Shown in pieces: positions 50,739-62,960 of a stretch of DNA of 64,000 nt. The stretch covers positions 98,815,739 to 98,879,738 of the forward strand of contig CM076259.1 of assembly GCA_038380795.1 (NCBI GenBank). The letters run 5' to 3'. A program made the position numbers and the translations under genes. The stretch's first letter is position 1. The number at the start of each line of letters is the position of its first letter. Under the pieces are notes generated by a model. That model was given only the letters and a program-made list of their open reading frames with translations. It did no database searches and was not told the DNA's origin. The stretch is from Pyrocephalus nanus. Lineage: Eukaryota; Chordata; Aves; Passeriformes; Tyrannidae.

Positions 50739-53700
50739 CAGTGCAGTTGCTTCTGGTGGTCAACACTGGCTTGAGGAGAATGCCCTTAAGGGGTTTCTGA
50801 GTTTTCTCTGAGTATAGTGGTATATTTCTTGCAAATTTAAATCTCAGGAGCTATATAGTTATAGTGGTGCACTTCAGTGCAAGAGCCAGGCAGAGAGCAA
50901 AATGCTCCAAAATGAAAATTCACTTTATATCTGGAAATATACAGATCTTTGATCCAAGAATCTGGGAAGAAGAAATATCTGGTGATGATGACAATTGAAT
51001 ATAAACTCTTGGGGACAAATTCTGAAGGTGTTACAGTGTGTGCCTGTTTACTGACTTGTGTGGAAAATATTTCAGTATGGTTAGACCATTTCAATTCAGG
51101 TAATTCTAAAATACTTATACTTCCATATAAATTTGGATTCTAAATGTCAGTGTATTTTGTACTGGTGCTCTTTCTGTAGTCCTCAACAGTGGAAGTGAAG
51201 TGTGTTTTCTGCTATGTGTTTTTCAGAAGTACAAGGTTTTCTTTTCTCAAGCCATTATTCATTAATTTGCACTTAATCCATATTCACTTATATATTGGAT
51301 ATCTTTGAATTACTTTTTTAGTTGTAAGAAAAATATTTGGGCTTTTGTTCAGAAACATACTTCTGTTTTGAATGGCCCAAAGCTAGAATAGGGATTACCA
51401 AAAATTAAAGAAAAGAGTGGGCAAAATGAGTCTTAGGTTTTTGTTGTGCTAAGCCCAGAGAAATCCCCCAAAGCAGGAATTTAAAGCTCAAAGTTTAATA
51501 CTTTCTTTTCAGCATGCAAATGGAAATACAACAACTGGAGTATTTTCATTGAATGAAAAAAAAAAGGAAGGTGGTTCTGGGTCTTTTCAGGAGCCTTCTC
51601 AGCAGAATTAATTTTTCTTCTCCAAACATTAAGCTCTAAAAGCACTGCAAATGGTACAGTCTTTCAGTGGACTTCAGAGCAGAAAGATGAGCAGTTGTAT
51701 ATGCTGACTAACCCCTCTTTTTTTAAAGTATCTGTAAGAGGCGGGGATATTGGTTTTTCTTGGTCATCTTGGAGCAGACAATAGAATATTATGGCTATTG
51801 GGAAAAGCTGTGTAACAAAGCTTATGATTACGTATTGTCTGTGGTATTTTTCAGTAATGTAGAAAGAGTTCCTGACCTTCACAATGACAAATGCATTACA
51901 TTAGTACGATAATGCCTAGGCCCTCTACTTCCAAAACCTGCAAACACTCCAGTGGGTGTTAAGTGCAATAAAAGCACTCTGTGGAAGTGAAGAAGTCATT
52001 GTTGCTTCTGGCAGTCTTGTGAATTTCTTTTAAAGCTTCTTAAAATGCATCAAATTAAAAAATATTGAGAAACAATACAAACACAGCTTTTGTACTCAGA
52101 AAAAGAGGAAGTAAAATGAATATGAGAAAAGGTGCACTGCATATGAAGTGCCTCAGTATGGATCATTTCAGGATGTACGACAAAGGAAGGTACAGAAGTA
52201 TATAATAGCATATATCGTAAAAGCAAGTGAAGAGATGTCATTTACAGAAGGTGACACAAAGCCAGCCAGCACATCTGCAGAGAATATCAACACAAGAAAT
52301 GCTTTCTAGGTCACTGCTAGCCACACTTACAGAGGCACTGACCAGCCTTAACAGCTGTAGGTAACTTCAAATACCAGACTGTACGCAGTGGCTGAGGTTC
52401 TCATATGTGTTTCAGAAGAAAATTAGATGCAGTAGATGTTTCCTCTCTTAAATCTCAGTATGATTCTTGCTATAATGTAATGAACATGGCTGGGAAACCT
52501 GTATTAGGTGATATAGAGTAAATCAGAGTGCAGCTGGAAAGCTCCTCTCCAGTTTTCACCCATTCACCTGCAAACTTACAAGTTTTGCAGAGATCTGATA
52601 GGTCTGGTGTTGCCCTGTGTTTCTGTGAGCAAGTTGAGTGTTACGTTCCCAGGTGACGTTTCCTCCCTAAGGATAGGTTAGGCAATTGTCAGAATTATGC
52701 TGGCAGAGCTGATCCTATCTTAAAGAAATAGATGCAGCCAGTAACCTTTTCCAGTTACATCCCATTTCATCATTGTTGCCTGGCACCTTACAGCTCTCTG
52801 TCTGGCAGCTTAGTACTGGAGGAAAGGCTTTATTTGGTTTTATGTCTTTTTTTTTAATATGCTGACATTTCCAGGGAATAGGAAATGTCTTTTCCTAAAT
52901 TTTTGCTTTTCAGCTGAAGAAGGCATTGTTACACTAACCTGGGCCCCTTGGAATTTCACTAGAAACACCTTAGTTTGGTCCTTCTCTTCCATCCAAGGTG
53001 CAGTATTACTTTTGGTGAGGCCTCCTGTCTTGCCTCTGGGTTCTAATGCTGAGGACAGTTGCAATAGTTTTCTGCAACCCAGTGTAGTATTGGTTTACTG
53101 TGCCAGAATGCTCTGATTTACATGCACCGTAAAAATTACTTGGTTGAGGTCTGGGCTAAAGGGTACTATAGTAATATAATCACAGAGTGGCGTTTTCACT
53201 GTCATTTGAGCATGCTAAGACTTGCATAGGCCTGTTTTCTAACACTTTAAGAAGAAACACGGTGTTTCAACTGTGAGTCTGTCCTCTCCAACAGAATCAA
53301 TTCTGTCTTCTTAAAAAGGCCTTAAAAAACCAACACTAAGCTCATGGACATTGTCTGTCTTTTTAAATGCCTGAAATGTGATTTGTATATCTTTCTTTAA
53401 TTTGACAAATATTTTGGTGATCACTGCCTAAAGTACAATGGAAGTTCTTAAAAATGGGTTTGGTCTACAATGTGCCTTTTCTCCCAAAATACGTGCAAAC
53501 ATATAACTGTTACACTTCATAAGGTGCATGATTCAGTTTTACTGATTCCATTAGGTCACATCAGCCTGGATTATAAAGAACAAGATGACCTTTCTCCAAC
53601 TCTACGTAGAGTGGCTTCACATTGGCTTAGAACCCTTCTTCCAAATGTGCTGTCCTGATCCAAGCCAGATGCAGGCTTAAATCTTATTTTTCACTGCAGT

Positions 53701-54704
53701 TGTTAAATATAACAGTGTTATATTGAAAATGTGTAAACAATTCAAGTTATTGTATTTTTTTTTGAGTGATGCTGAAGTATTACCATCAAATAAAAAAAAG
53801 CATATATTATACATTCCTTGAAATACTGGTGAAATGTTGCTCTTTCCTAAGTATAGCTCTGTGTTCTCTTCCCATCTTCACTGGAAGGCCACAAGGTATA
53901 AGTAGGCATAATTTTGTGCTGTCAGGCTAACAACAATCTTCTTAGCATACCAGTTTATCTCCTCTTTCCCTCTAAACCCTCTTATGGAAAAAACATATCA
54001 TGAGGATTCTTGTACTTTTATGAGGAAAATTTCTTCTCTTATGAGAACAATTCATACAAATAATTTCTTTTTTTTTTTTTTACTATGCTGGTGCCTTTTT
54101 TATTTATGCCAGAACATCTCTGTTAATTTTCTCACCTAAACGTGAGAAAAAGTGAGAAAGTGAGGAAAAACAATGGCAAACCAGGTTTCAGTATTACTCA
54201 GCAGCAGTTCAACGATTGATGCTGTGATGAAGGTTCATTTTTTTTAAAGGTTGTAATTTACTGAGTATACTAAATAATTATAGTTGTGTTACAGCTGTCA
54301 ACACAAATGAGCAAAGTACACTTGGCAGTTAAGAATCCGTTTATGCTGTTTGTTCTGGAACTTGTTCTCAATAATTTAATAATTCAATGTTGGTCTTAGT
54401 AGCATGAACTGAATTAATGAGAGTCCATTCTACTGTATGTCTTAATCAAAAGCTGACAAGAAGGTGTGCTTATTTCTCTATCCTTCTGCACTCTGAAGTG
54501 CTGTCCACAATAATACTCTTTAATATGGCAAAACAGAGGTGAACACAGAAGACATGGCAAAAATCCGCAATTCAGCTAAAATGAGAAGTGACTCTGTTAT
54601 ATGCTTAACTAAAAGTGGCCTTTATTTTAATTACTGATCCTCTAACATGGCTATTCTTTAATAGCTAATAGATCTAATGGCACTTTAGCTGGATCTATGA
54701 GACC

Positions 54705-54797
54705 CCATCTGGTGTAGCCAGGGTTGATCTCCCGGCCTGACAGTGAGCAGGAGTTGGGATGCACTGTCTTCCAAGAGCCCTTTCAACCCCTGAAGTG
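54705..54797 (+). mobile_element. possible diverged CR1 LINE 3' end
   Basis: The phrase 'agcaggagttgggatgcact' followed by GTCTTCCAAGAGCCCTTTCAACCCCTGAA resembles the CR1 3' UTR in plus orientation (a GGGTTGGACTAGATGATCT-type block, then a CCCTTCCAACCCC-type block). The terminal repeat is missing and divergence is high, so this is tentative. Confidence 0.35.
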
Positions 54798-57700
54798 CCA
54801 TGTGGCTCCACAGAGCCCATCTGCCTCCTCTACTCAGCTCTTCATGCTCAAAAACAAATTCTGAGAGTCACACAGGTCGCACCTGCCATGTGGGGTGTGT
54901 GGATACTCCTGGTGTGATGCCCGTGTTGCTTCTTGGCTTTGGTGAGCAGAAGCAAGAGGAGGCAGTAGATGAGATAAAGAGGAGGTGGTGGGAAAATGGC
55001 AAAGGCAATTTCAAGGAAGTGGGGAGCTCCCAAAGGAAAGGAGGCAGATCCAGATGAAGAAGAACTGAAGGATAATTTGATAAGGAAAGAAGGTAAGAAA
55101 TTAGTACGGGGGGAATGAATGGGGTAAGATAGTGTATGAGAATAAAGAAAAGAGATTGTGTTTGAAATCTGAGAAAGGGATGGACAGCTGATTAGAGGAT
55201 CAAAGTTGGTCTTTACAATCACAGAGTATGGATGTGAAAATTTGGATGTGCACTTTTGAAGTGGATTTCAGCTCAAAACCTTGTTAAACTTAACCTCTAA
55301 TTTTCTGGCTTGCTCTTAAGAGCCAAAGCAGAATGTTTGTACTGGTTCCTGGATGCTGTTGGCTGAAATCAGGGCCAATCCTCATTATTAGATATATTAT
55401 ATACCCTTAGAAACACACAAGGTATTCAAAAATGAAGGCTACAGTAGCAGAAACATGGAAATCGCAAGACAAAAACAGGCAAAGCAAGAGTAGCTTGCCT
55501 GAAGGAAGTGGTGAGGGTTGGAGAAAACTGTAATGAGAGGCAATAGCCCTGTTTTACTCCATCCTGTTGTTAGCATGGATATTTTGTAAAGAGGCAATGG
55601 CAGAAAGCTATGGTTTTGGTCCAGTGTGGTGGGATGATGCCAGGAGACTGATGCTTCCCCTGGCTGCCTCTTCCTACTCTCATAAGTGATGAGCAGACAA
55701 ATACTTTTTTCACTGGTGTTCTGAAGTTTTGGGGATCTTACAGGTTGATGTGGTCAACTCTGTTAAAAACATATTTCCATTTGTTATTTATGATGTAGGA
55801 ATTTCTTGAAGGGAAACCATGAAACTTCTTCCAGGCTATTGGAAAGCTAGACCATGATTGAGTAGCAGGTTGTTTTTTTTCCCCCAATCATTAGATATAA
55901 AGGTTTGAAAACTGCTTTACCCTTTCCCATTCTCCCTTAATTGCTAGTTTCACAGATGATCTTAGCTCTGGTTCTTGGTGACAAATAATTGATCTGGTCT
56001 ATCACATAGTGCTGCAGAGGTTAGCAAAACTAATGCAAACACAGTGTAACAGAAAAATGTTCCAGCACCCATGTTCCTGTTCCTTTGTCTTTGTACTTTA
56101 GAGAGCAATAGGACATGCTGGAGTGGAGGAAACATTCCCTGGAGGAAAACACCTGAAAAATGACCTTGTACTTATCCACATTTCACCTCATTTGTGTATT
56201 TTTTTATTCCAGAAAGTATGTCAACATACATCACGTGTAATTGTAGAAGAAAATCTAAGTGAGAATTATTTACAGAAAAATCTAGTGCAGGTGTCAAAGG
56301 TCTTCTCTGAAACAGGCTATCCATGGTGACTTCTTTGAGTGGCTTAGGGTTTCTATTTGAGCCTGTTGGAGATGGCAACTTTTTACAAGGGATTGAGATA
56401 AGACAGATTGTGTCTCTGAATAAAGGAAGAGCCAGATATAGCTCTTCTTGTTTGCTAGAGCCTCTCCAAAAGCCTGATCCATTTTAATTAAAAAAAAAAA
56501 AATTATTTGTGGGAGAATATCCTTGGCAACCATAAAGGTGGTCATTGCTAAAGGCGGTCATTGCAAGGACAGTTCCAATTAAGATGGTATTTTGTGGGCT
56601 TAGATTTAGATTGAAGTTTAGATTGCCATAGCAAAGGTATGTATAAATATTTGTGAAATATTGTATATTGTAAGCATAGTCTGAGAGGACGTGGTCTCCG
56701 TTGTCATGCAGGATGGTGCCCATCAGCTGTGCCTGGAAGCATAAAGATTTGACAGATGAATCCACCTGAGATGTTGAAATGTTAGAACTGAAGCCCAGAT
56801 TAGGAAAGGACATTTCAACCAGGTTATTGGGAAAGAAATTCTCACCACTCCTTTTAAATGATCACAAAATATTGAGTGTGTGTCTGTACTTTCAGAGCCT
56901 GAAGTACTATTAGTTGTTTTCGTGGTGGGGGATATGATGTTTTAAAGAAACAAGTAGATGCAGTTCTGCTTATATGCTTTAGGATATAATCTGGTTAATT
57001 CTGAAATATACACACGTACCAAATGGATGTAGATATACATACACCTGCGTTGATTTGCAAATCTGATTTTTTTTTTTTTTTGCATTTTACAATCTCATGC
57101 TAAAAAAAAATAGGTGTCTTTAAAAAGTGTTGCTGTATTTGAATATGATAGATTATATCATGCATAACTAGTTTTCTGGGACATAGATGAAGGTATCTGC
57201 CATCTCTACTTTGCTATTACTGTGAGAAACATAATGCTGTATCTGCTTCTTTTAGTCATGATTTTGATTAAATTTTCTGCTTTCACAATTTATTACATGG
57301 CTGTGTAACTTGGATGAGCTGCTATATTTTCAAGTAGTATACATTCTGAAATAATGGGATCCTCTCTCACTGTACAGTCTTACATCTGAGACTGACAATT
57401 ACTTAATCATTTTATAATTTCTTTTGATTACTGCTATCCTGGGCAAGGAACTCCATTTTGGTAAGCTCTGTACAATGCACAAGAAAAAGGTACTTGGTCA
57501 ACTAAACAACTAGTTTGTGTTTAATAGGTCACATTTACATTAATAGTTAATGTAACAAGGACCCTTAAAGAGGTAAGATATATATTATGCTGCTTTCCTT
57601 GAAAGCTAAAAGACTTGTATTACTAACAGACTGTTTCAAACTTGTACTTAATAAAACTGAGAATCCCTGCAAAAAATGTGAAGTCTCAGTTCTAAAAGCC

Positions 57701-58321
57701 ACCTGTCCTCAGTAAACCTGAAACAGAAATACTGATTATGTAAGTAGTTATTTTTGTAGATTCACTAGCTTTTTTTTCAGAGACCTGAATACAGAAGACA
57801 AGGATAAAATACTGCGCTTTTCTCCTAATCCACATTGTAATTTTGCTATTAATGAGCTTCATAATGAATTTATTGTCATTGTTGTTGAATTGAATGGGGT
57901 TAGCTGAGTCATAAGCCACTGAGAGACTGTGGTGCTTGTATTTCTAGCTCAAACTCTGCTGTTAATTCTATGCGCACAGTACTAACCCTTTAAAATGAAG
58001 TAATAGTGTCATAGAGTGACTCGGTTTCTGAAGTTATCCCTTGCTGTTTGTTTCAAGCAGAAACTTCATTTCACTCCTAACCCTTTCTAACTCTCCTAAG
58101 CAATATTTATTTTCCCCCTTTCATTTCCCCTTAATTAGTCTTTAAACGAATTGGGGCTTTGTTTTATGAAAACACAAGGTCAGATTTCAGATCTATTATT
58201 TTTTTACTGTCTAGTGCTTATCATATACTAAACCAGTTGCTTTGCAATTCTGAAATACAAATGGCTTTTAGCCATATAACTGAACTAAGGGGAAGATGTG
58301 GTGGGAAGGCTTTCTTTGATT
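54798..58321. other. noncoding DNA with a purine-rich stretch
   Basis: About 54945-55190 is strongly purine-rich on the plus strand, so stops are rare there and frames stay open on both strands by composition alone. The rest is AT-rich with a T15 run (57067-57081). No repeat or convincing exon recognised. Confidence 0.5.
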
Positions 58322-58445
58322 TGAATCAGACTGGTTTGAATTGGAATGAACCTTAAAGATCATCCAGTTCCAAGCCCTGGTCTTCCCTCCCAACCTCCAC
58401 CCATGTCAGCAGGGATACCTTCCACTAGACCAGGCTGCTCAAAAG
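58322..58445 (-). mobile_element. CR1 LINE 3' end fragment
   Basis: The plus strand reads 'ggaatgaaccttaaagatca' and 'tccagttccaagccctggtc', then 'agcagggataccttccacta' and 'gaccaggctgctcaaaagtt'. The antisense of a CR1 3' UTR. Both ends are diffuse. Confidence 0.82.
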
Positions 58446-59870
58446 TTCCTTTATTTTGGAGATTTGGATATGGATGTTTATTTAATATGTTGATGTTTGG
58501 AGAAACTGCTCTTGAGTAGTTAGTACTCAGTTGCTGCCTAAATTCCTGTGTAATATATGATTATTTTAAATAAGTGGAAGGGTATCAGTATCTAGATAAT
58601 TGACTTATATAATGCTGTAAAAATCCTGAATCTTGCACATGAATCTCTCACCTCCTGTGGCAGTAATTCTTCACTGATGTGGGATATTCCATTTAATGTA
58701 TTTAACCCTCATTTTGCTTTTTAAAGAACAACAGTTGCAATACGTAGCTTATACTTTCTTCAGTGCTCAAATCATAGGTGTGAGTTAGGGTTTATCACGT
58801 TATTTTGAATAAGGAGTAGGTTCCAAAAAGTGATTAGAAAGCAAACACCTAATTTGATATTGGGCGGAGAAAGCAGTAATCCACAGCTGTCAATATGTTT
58901 TCAATATAGAAGCATGTATCCATCACAATTTTGGTTTTCCACAGAAAGGCAAACTTAGGATGTTACATTCAGAACTCAAAGAGAATTACTAAATGAATAA
59001 TATTTTGCTATAAAATAAAAATTATATTTTTATTAGAAATACTATAATAAATATCAGTGTTTCAAAATATATTTTCATGGATTATTTCTGGAGTTGGTAT
59101 TTTTATGAAATATCTTTGTGATAGTATTTTACAATGACTAAATCAAATATTTAACCTCTGAGTGTTTTTAGAGTCATATTTCCATAAATTTGTATAGTGA
59201 CTTGTTCTGTGCTAAAAATTTATCAGAAAGGGAGTTAAAAAATCAGTTTCCTAAAAATAATATTTAAAAATAACTCTTTTTTGTTGAGTATTTTCTGAGG
59301 TCACAGACATGCCAGTGAAGGATGAGGGGTGATCTGTCTTTGTTGCAAGCTGAATTAAAACTCTAGGAGTTTTCAGAGCTTTTCCTTCTTATATTTTAAA
59401 AATTGTTTCAGAGATAAGTTATCACTAAAGCAGAGACAATTTCACTACTGCCAGGTAAAAGTGCGTGATCTGTCCATGCTGGTGTTTGGTGTACCATAGT
59501 AACCCCCATGCTGATCTGAAAAAGCAACTGAAAAATTGCAAACGCTGTCTCATCTTTACAGGAAGTGAAGAGCAACTTTGTCAACTGAAATAACCGATGA
59601 AAAGATCATTTTTAACTCACAAAGCAGTGTCTTGGATTTTTTTTGCCATAATACCTAATAATTTTCCTTTGTGATGGGGAATTTCTTTTAAACTAAATTA
59701 AAAATCAAAGTACAGCATTTAACTTATAATCGCGGTGTACTTTTTTTGCATACAAAGGTGGTCTCAATTGCTGTCAACTTTATGAATAAATGAACTATGA
59801 CTTTTATGGGATTATCAAATGAACTTTTCCTAATGTGTAACCAAGCTTTGGGTTATTTTAGTGTGACAGA

Positions 59871-59893
59871 TTTTTTTTTTTTTTTTTTTTTTT
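59871..59893. repeat. T23 run
   Basis: Twenty-three consecutive T residues followed by ATGGGCGGGAAAGGGGG. It is the longest uninterrupted homopolymer noticed in the window. Confidence 0.9.
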
Positions 59894-61724
59894 ATGGGCG
59901 GGAAAGGGGGCTACACACTGCTAAAGCTCTTAAGGGTTTTAACAACGGATTTTGTCAAATCCAAGTGTATCTTGATTATTATTCAGTCACTGTTTTATGT
60001 AATTCAATAACCTTTCAAAGGACAGGAGCTTGAAACTTCTAGTACCAAAGATATTCTTAGATGTATTTAAGTTCCAGACCTCTGGGAGCAGGGTGCTGTG
60101 GCAAAGGGTGGGTTAGCACAGTGTGTTTAATAAGATGATGCTCAGGCCACTGCACTTCCAGTGGTATTTGTTTCTTTTCCATGGTGGTTGAGTGGTGGTG
60201 GTACCCATCTTCTCCCCAGTCTTTCATTTTTACAGGTGGCAAGGGTTTTTTCCAGTAAAATGAGATAGAAACTACAGATAAGATAGTTAAATACATTCAG
60301 TGGTAGAGAAATTCTGCAAAGTTTTGGGGACAGATGTCAAACCAGGAACCAGGCTTTGCTTGCAGTGAAAAGAATTTGTTCTTGCACATGTAGAAGATTT
60401 GTTTCCTCTAGCAGTTTGTGCCCTTCCCTCTTCTCTTCAGCTAGGAATGGGATGCATGACATTTTGTTTAACAAGATGGAATTTCTTGGTGACTTCCTGC
60501 TGAATTCTCATGATCTAAGTAAATGAGTTGCTAATTAAAGTACATTATGAAAATAAGATCTAATGTAATAGAAGACCAAAGCATAGTCCTTAAAGATACA
60601 GAACTTACCTTACATAGTACTTGATACAGTAATAAAATACTTCATAAAGTAATAAAATATTACTTAGCTATATAATTATAGTAAAATAATGGGCACTGAC
60701 AAGCAAGATTTATGGAAAAGTATTCTGTCCTTACCTAAAAGTGTGTTGTTTAAATCACTGCAAGGAAGATAGCAAAATCAGAAATTATTGTGGAATGGAA
60801 GACTAAAATAAGTGTCTTGAGATGATGTGGATATCAAGCTGGGGTAAGCAGAAAAGTAGGAAGTGTGTGAGGGACCGACAGTGTATTATAAACTTATGCA
60901 AGATTTGCCTAATGCAGGATTTTTTTAAATAAACCTGCGATTTAAAGATTAGTTATGTAAGCATTTTCTATTGATCTTTTATTTAAGGCAAAACCATTTG
61001 GAATTCACAATTCTGTAGGTTTTTTTGTGAAATATTACTTTAGATTTGGTAGCTGTACTGATGGATTTGGATTTCATGTAGCTTTAGGATGGAGTGAATG
61101 TGTAAAATAAGTCCATCTTCTACCTGTGTCATTCTGACATGAAAATATCGTGCCTTTATGGCTTAACTGTGATGGATTTGATCTGCTCTACTTTGAAAAG
61201 AAGAAGATAAAGTCCAATCCAATAGTTTATTCTCTATTTACTGTAGACATTTTTGTAAAATTCATTCCTTCAGTGTTTTAGAGTTATGTTCCTGGAAGCT
61301 TCTTGGTGGCTTGGCTCATATGTGAAGAAAACTTTATCCTTTTATGGCTTATCTGAGGTACTAAGGACATGGTAAAAAGTTTGTATTTCAACATTTTGCT
61401 CAACCTTGTATGTAGTAGAGTTCAGTCAGACACCTCTATTTCTCTGTCTCAGTTGAGGGTTAGAACAACCATATAGATGATGAATGTTGTAACAGGTGTA
61501 TTAATGAGAGCAATTTAATATTATTTGTTGTGTCTGAACCTTTCTTACAACACTGCACTGATATATTGTTTTTTTTCTTTGTGAAAATTTCAGCCTGTGA
61601 GGATACTGTCAAAACATTGGGCAGAATATGATGCTTCCCCTGGCCTTGTATGTTTTGGGGGGAAGCACAAGGTGGGAGAGTCTAGGTGAAGTGTGCTGGA
61701 TTAATGCTTGGGTTGTGGGTGTTT

Positions 61725-61857
61725 CTTGGCTTTTGGGGTTTTTTTTTTGTTGTTTGGCTGTGGGGTTTTTTTGTGAGTGTGGTTTGGGTTTTTGTTTGGT
61801 TGGTTGGTTGGTTGGTTTTTTTGTTTGTTTTTTGTTTGTTTGGTTTGGGGTTTTTTT
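61725..61857 (+). repeat. T/G-rich low-complexity tract with a GGTT microsatellite
   Basis: About 130 bp of T and G blocks with only a few C and A bases. It includes five tandem GGTT units (about 61798-61817) and several TTTG units. It lengthens antisense and sense reading frames artificially (61609-61926 and 61628-61903). Confidence 0.88.
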
Positions 61858-62511
61858 AGAATTTTCTTCATACCTAATCTTTGTGGCCATTTTTAGAAGG
61901 TAGTAACCTGTGAAATCAGTCTCCAAAATCTGAAGTGTGGATTGTGATGAATTCTGTTCTTGTGCTCTAATATGCGCTGTCCTGAATTCGGTATTTTGTG
62001 AACAGATGGTTATTACAAATTACCTTTTTAGTGCTCTTAATAGCATAGAATTATTGGGAGTAGCTAGGAAAAAAAAAAAAAAACAACAACAAAAAAAAAC
62101 CCCAAAAAACCACACAACCATTTTCCTTGCTTCTATTCCTGAGTTGGCTGATAGGGAAGAAGTGGCAAAGAGAGGTGGTTTTCTCTGTGAAGCAGACTGA
62201 GGATCAACACAGGGGCAACATGGTGCCCATGTGCACAATTCCTCTTGACATTAATGGCCATTATGAATATAAAGTGAGGCTAGTGTGCAGTGATTACACA
62301 TGAGGAGCCAACTTATTATTGGTAATGATGATGTGTATATGTTTCAGCAAAGGCTAGATTGCTTCTAATGGGTTTTGTTTTCAATTCCCATGTTTAATAT
62401 GAAGTACTTCTGGCTCCTGAGTTCTTGTTTTAAATAGGATTCCCATCTTCTGCTGTCTGTGAAACATGATTCCTGGTTTCTCTTCATTGATTTATGTACT
62501 TTTATTTCTGC

Positions 62512-62581
62512 TGTTTTTTTGGGGTTTTTTTTGAGGGGGTGTGTGTGTTGGGTTTTTTGGCTGTGGTGGTTTGTTGTTTGT
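62512..62581 (+). repeat. T/G-rich low-complexity tract
   Basis: T blocks alternating with G runs, including GAGGGGGTGTGTGTGTTGGG, with almost no A and only one C. Same class as the tract 650 bp upstream. Confidence 0.82.
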
Positions 62582-62689
62582 TCTTGAATTGTCAAAATAA
62601 GCATCATGTTTTCACAGATATAACTTTCACTTTATATAACTGTTGTGATAAGAGTATGAAATTTGGCAGAAAATAAACCCCCTTGTGTT

Positions 62690-62960
62690 CCAACAGAGAT
62701 CAGAGATCAGAGGGGCTAGGTGCGGCTGGACTTAATTTCTGATTTATAGCCAATTCAACACTATAAGTCTGGTTGCATTCAATAAGAACTTTCACCATCA
62801 CAGATTCAAAAAGTGCAGTTTATTGAAGCAATAGGTTATAGATTTTTGTTAGGTTGTTGGTGATAAATTCACTTGACCTAAAAGATGTATGTGTATAGTA
62901 CAAGTGTCCCCGGGTATGCTTTGATGAAGTCAGTGGTACAAATCTTACCAAAAAGGCATC
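62690..62960 (-). mobile_element. probable ERV LTR fragment
   Basis: On the minus strand the sequence has LTR-like features. CAATAAACTGCAC, with AATAAA at 62819-62824, is followed by 'ttgaatctgtgatggtgaaa' and 'gaattggctataaatcagaa', then 'ttaagtccagccgcacc'. This resembles the R/U5 half of an LTR type I recall from songbird genomes. The U3 side probably continues to higher coordinates, but I could not place its end. No target duplication was found. The recognition is from memory and tentative. Confidence 0.45.
62819..62824 (-). promoter_or_regulatory. possible LTR polyadenylation signal
   Basis: AATAAA on the minus strand inside the probable LTR fragment, in a CAATAAACTGCAC context. It counts only if the LTR assignment holds. 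Confidence 0.35.

Larger units (their letters stand above)
48229..54704. other. noncoding DNA, hairpin cluster at the start
   Basis: No mobile element recognised. Contains the hairpin cluster (48622-48703), a T21 run (50718-50738) and a T14 run (54068-54081). Frames open on both strands at about 48298-48696 and 52840-53116 have plausible composition, but their strands compete and they have no recognisable product. Confidence 0.5.
58446..62689. other. noncoding DNA with homopolymer and T/G tracts
   Basis: AT-rich, with T23 (59871-59893), a short duplicated 'agtaataaaatact' (60630-60665), a long T/G tract (61725-61857), A15 followed by A/C-rich text (62069-62120) and another T/G tract (62512-62581). 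No mobile element or gene recognised. Confidence 0.55.

Noticed and set aside
52939..53048. Minus-strand 110-nt exon candidate (CCTCAG acceptor, CAG|GTTAGT donor)
   Set aside because: The plus strand across the same bases is also open with its own acceptor, the product is unrecognised, and neither strand is favoured.
61609..61926. 105-codon minus-strand frame and its 91-codon plus-strand partner
   Set aside because: Both are produced by the T/G-rich low-complexity tract, giving strings of Asn/Lys/Pro/Thr or Gly/Phe/Val.
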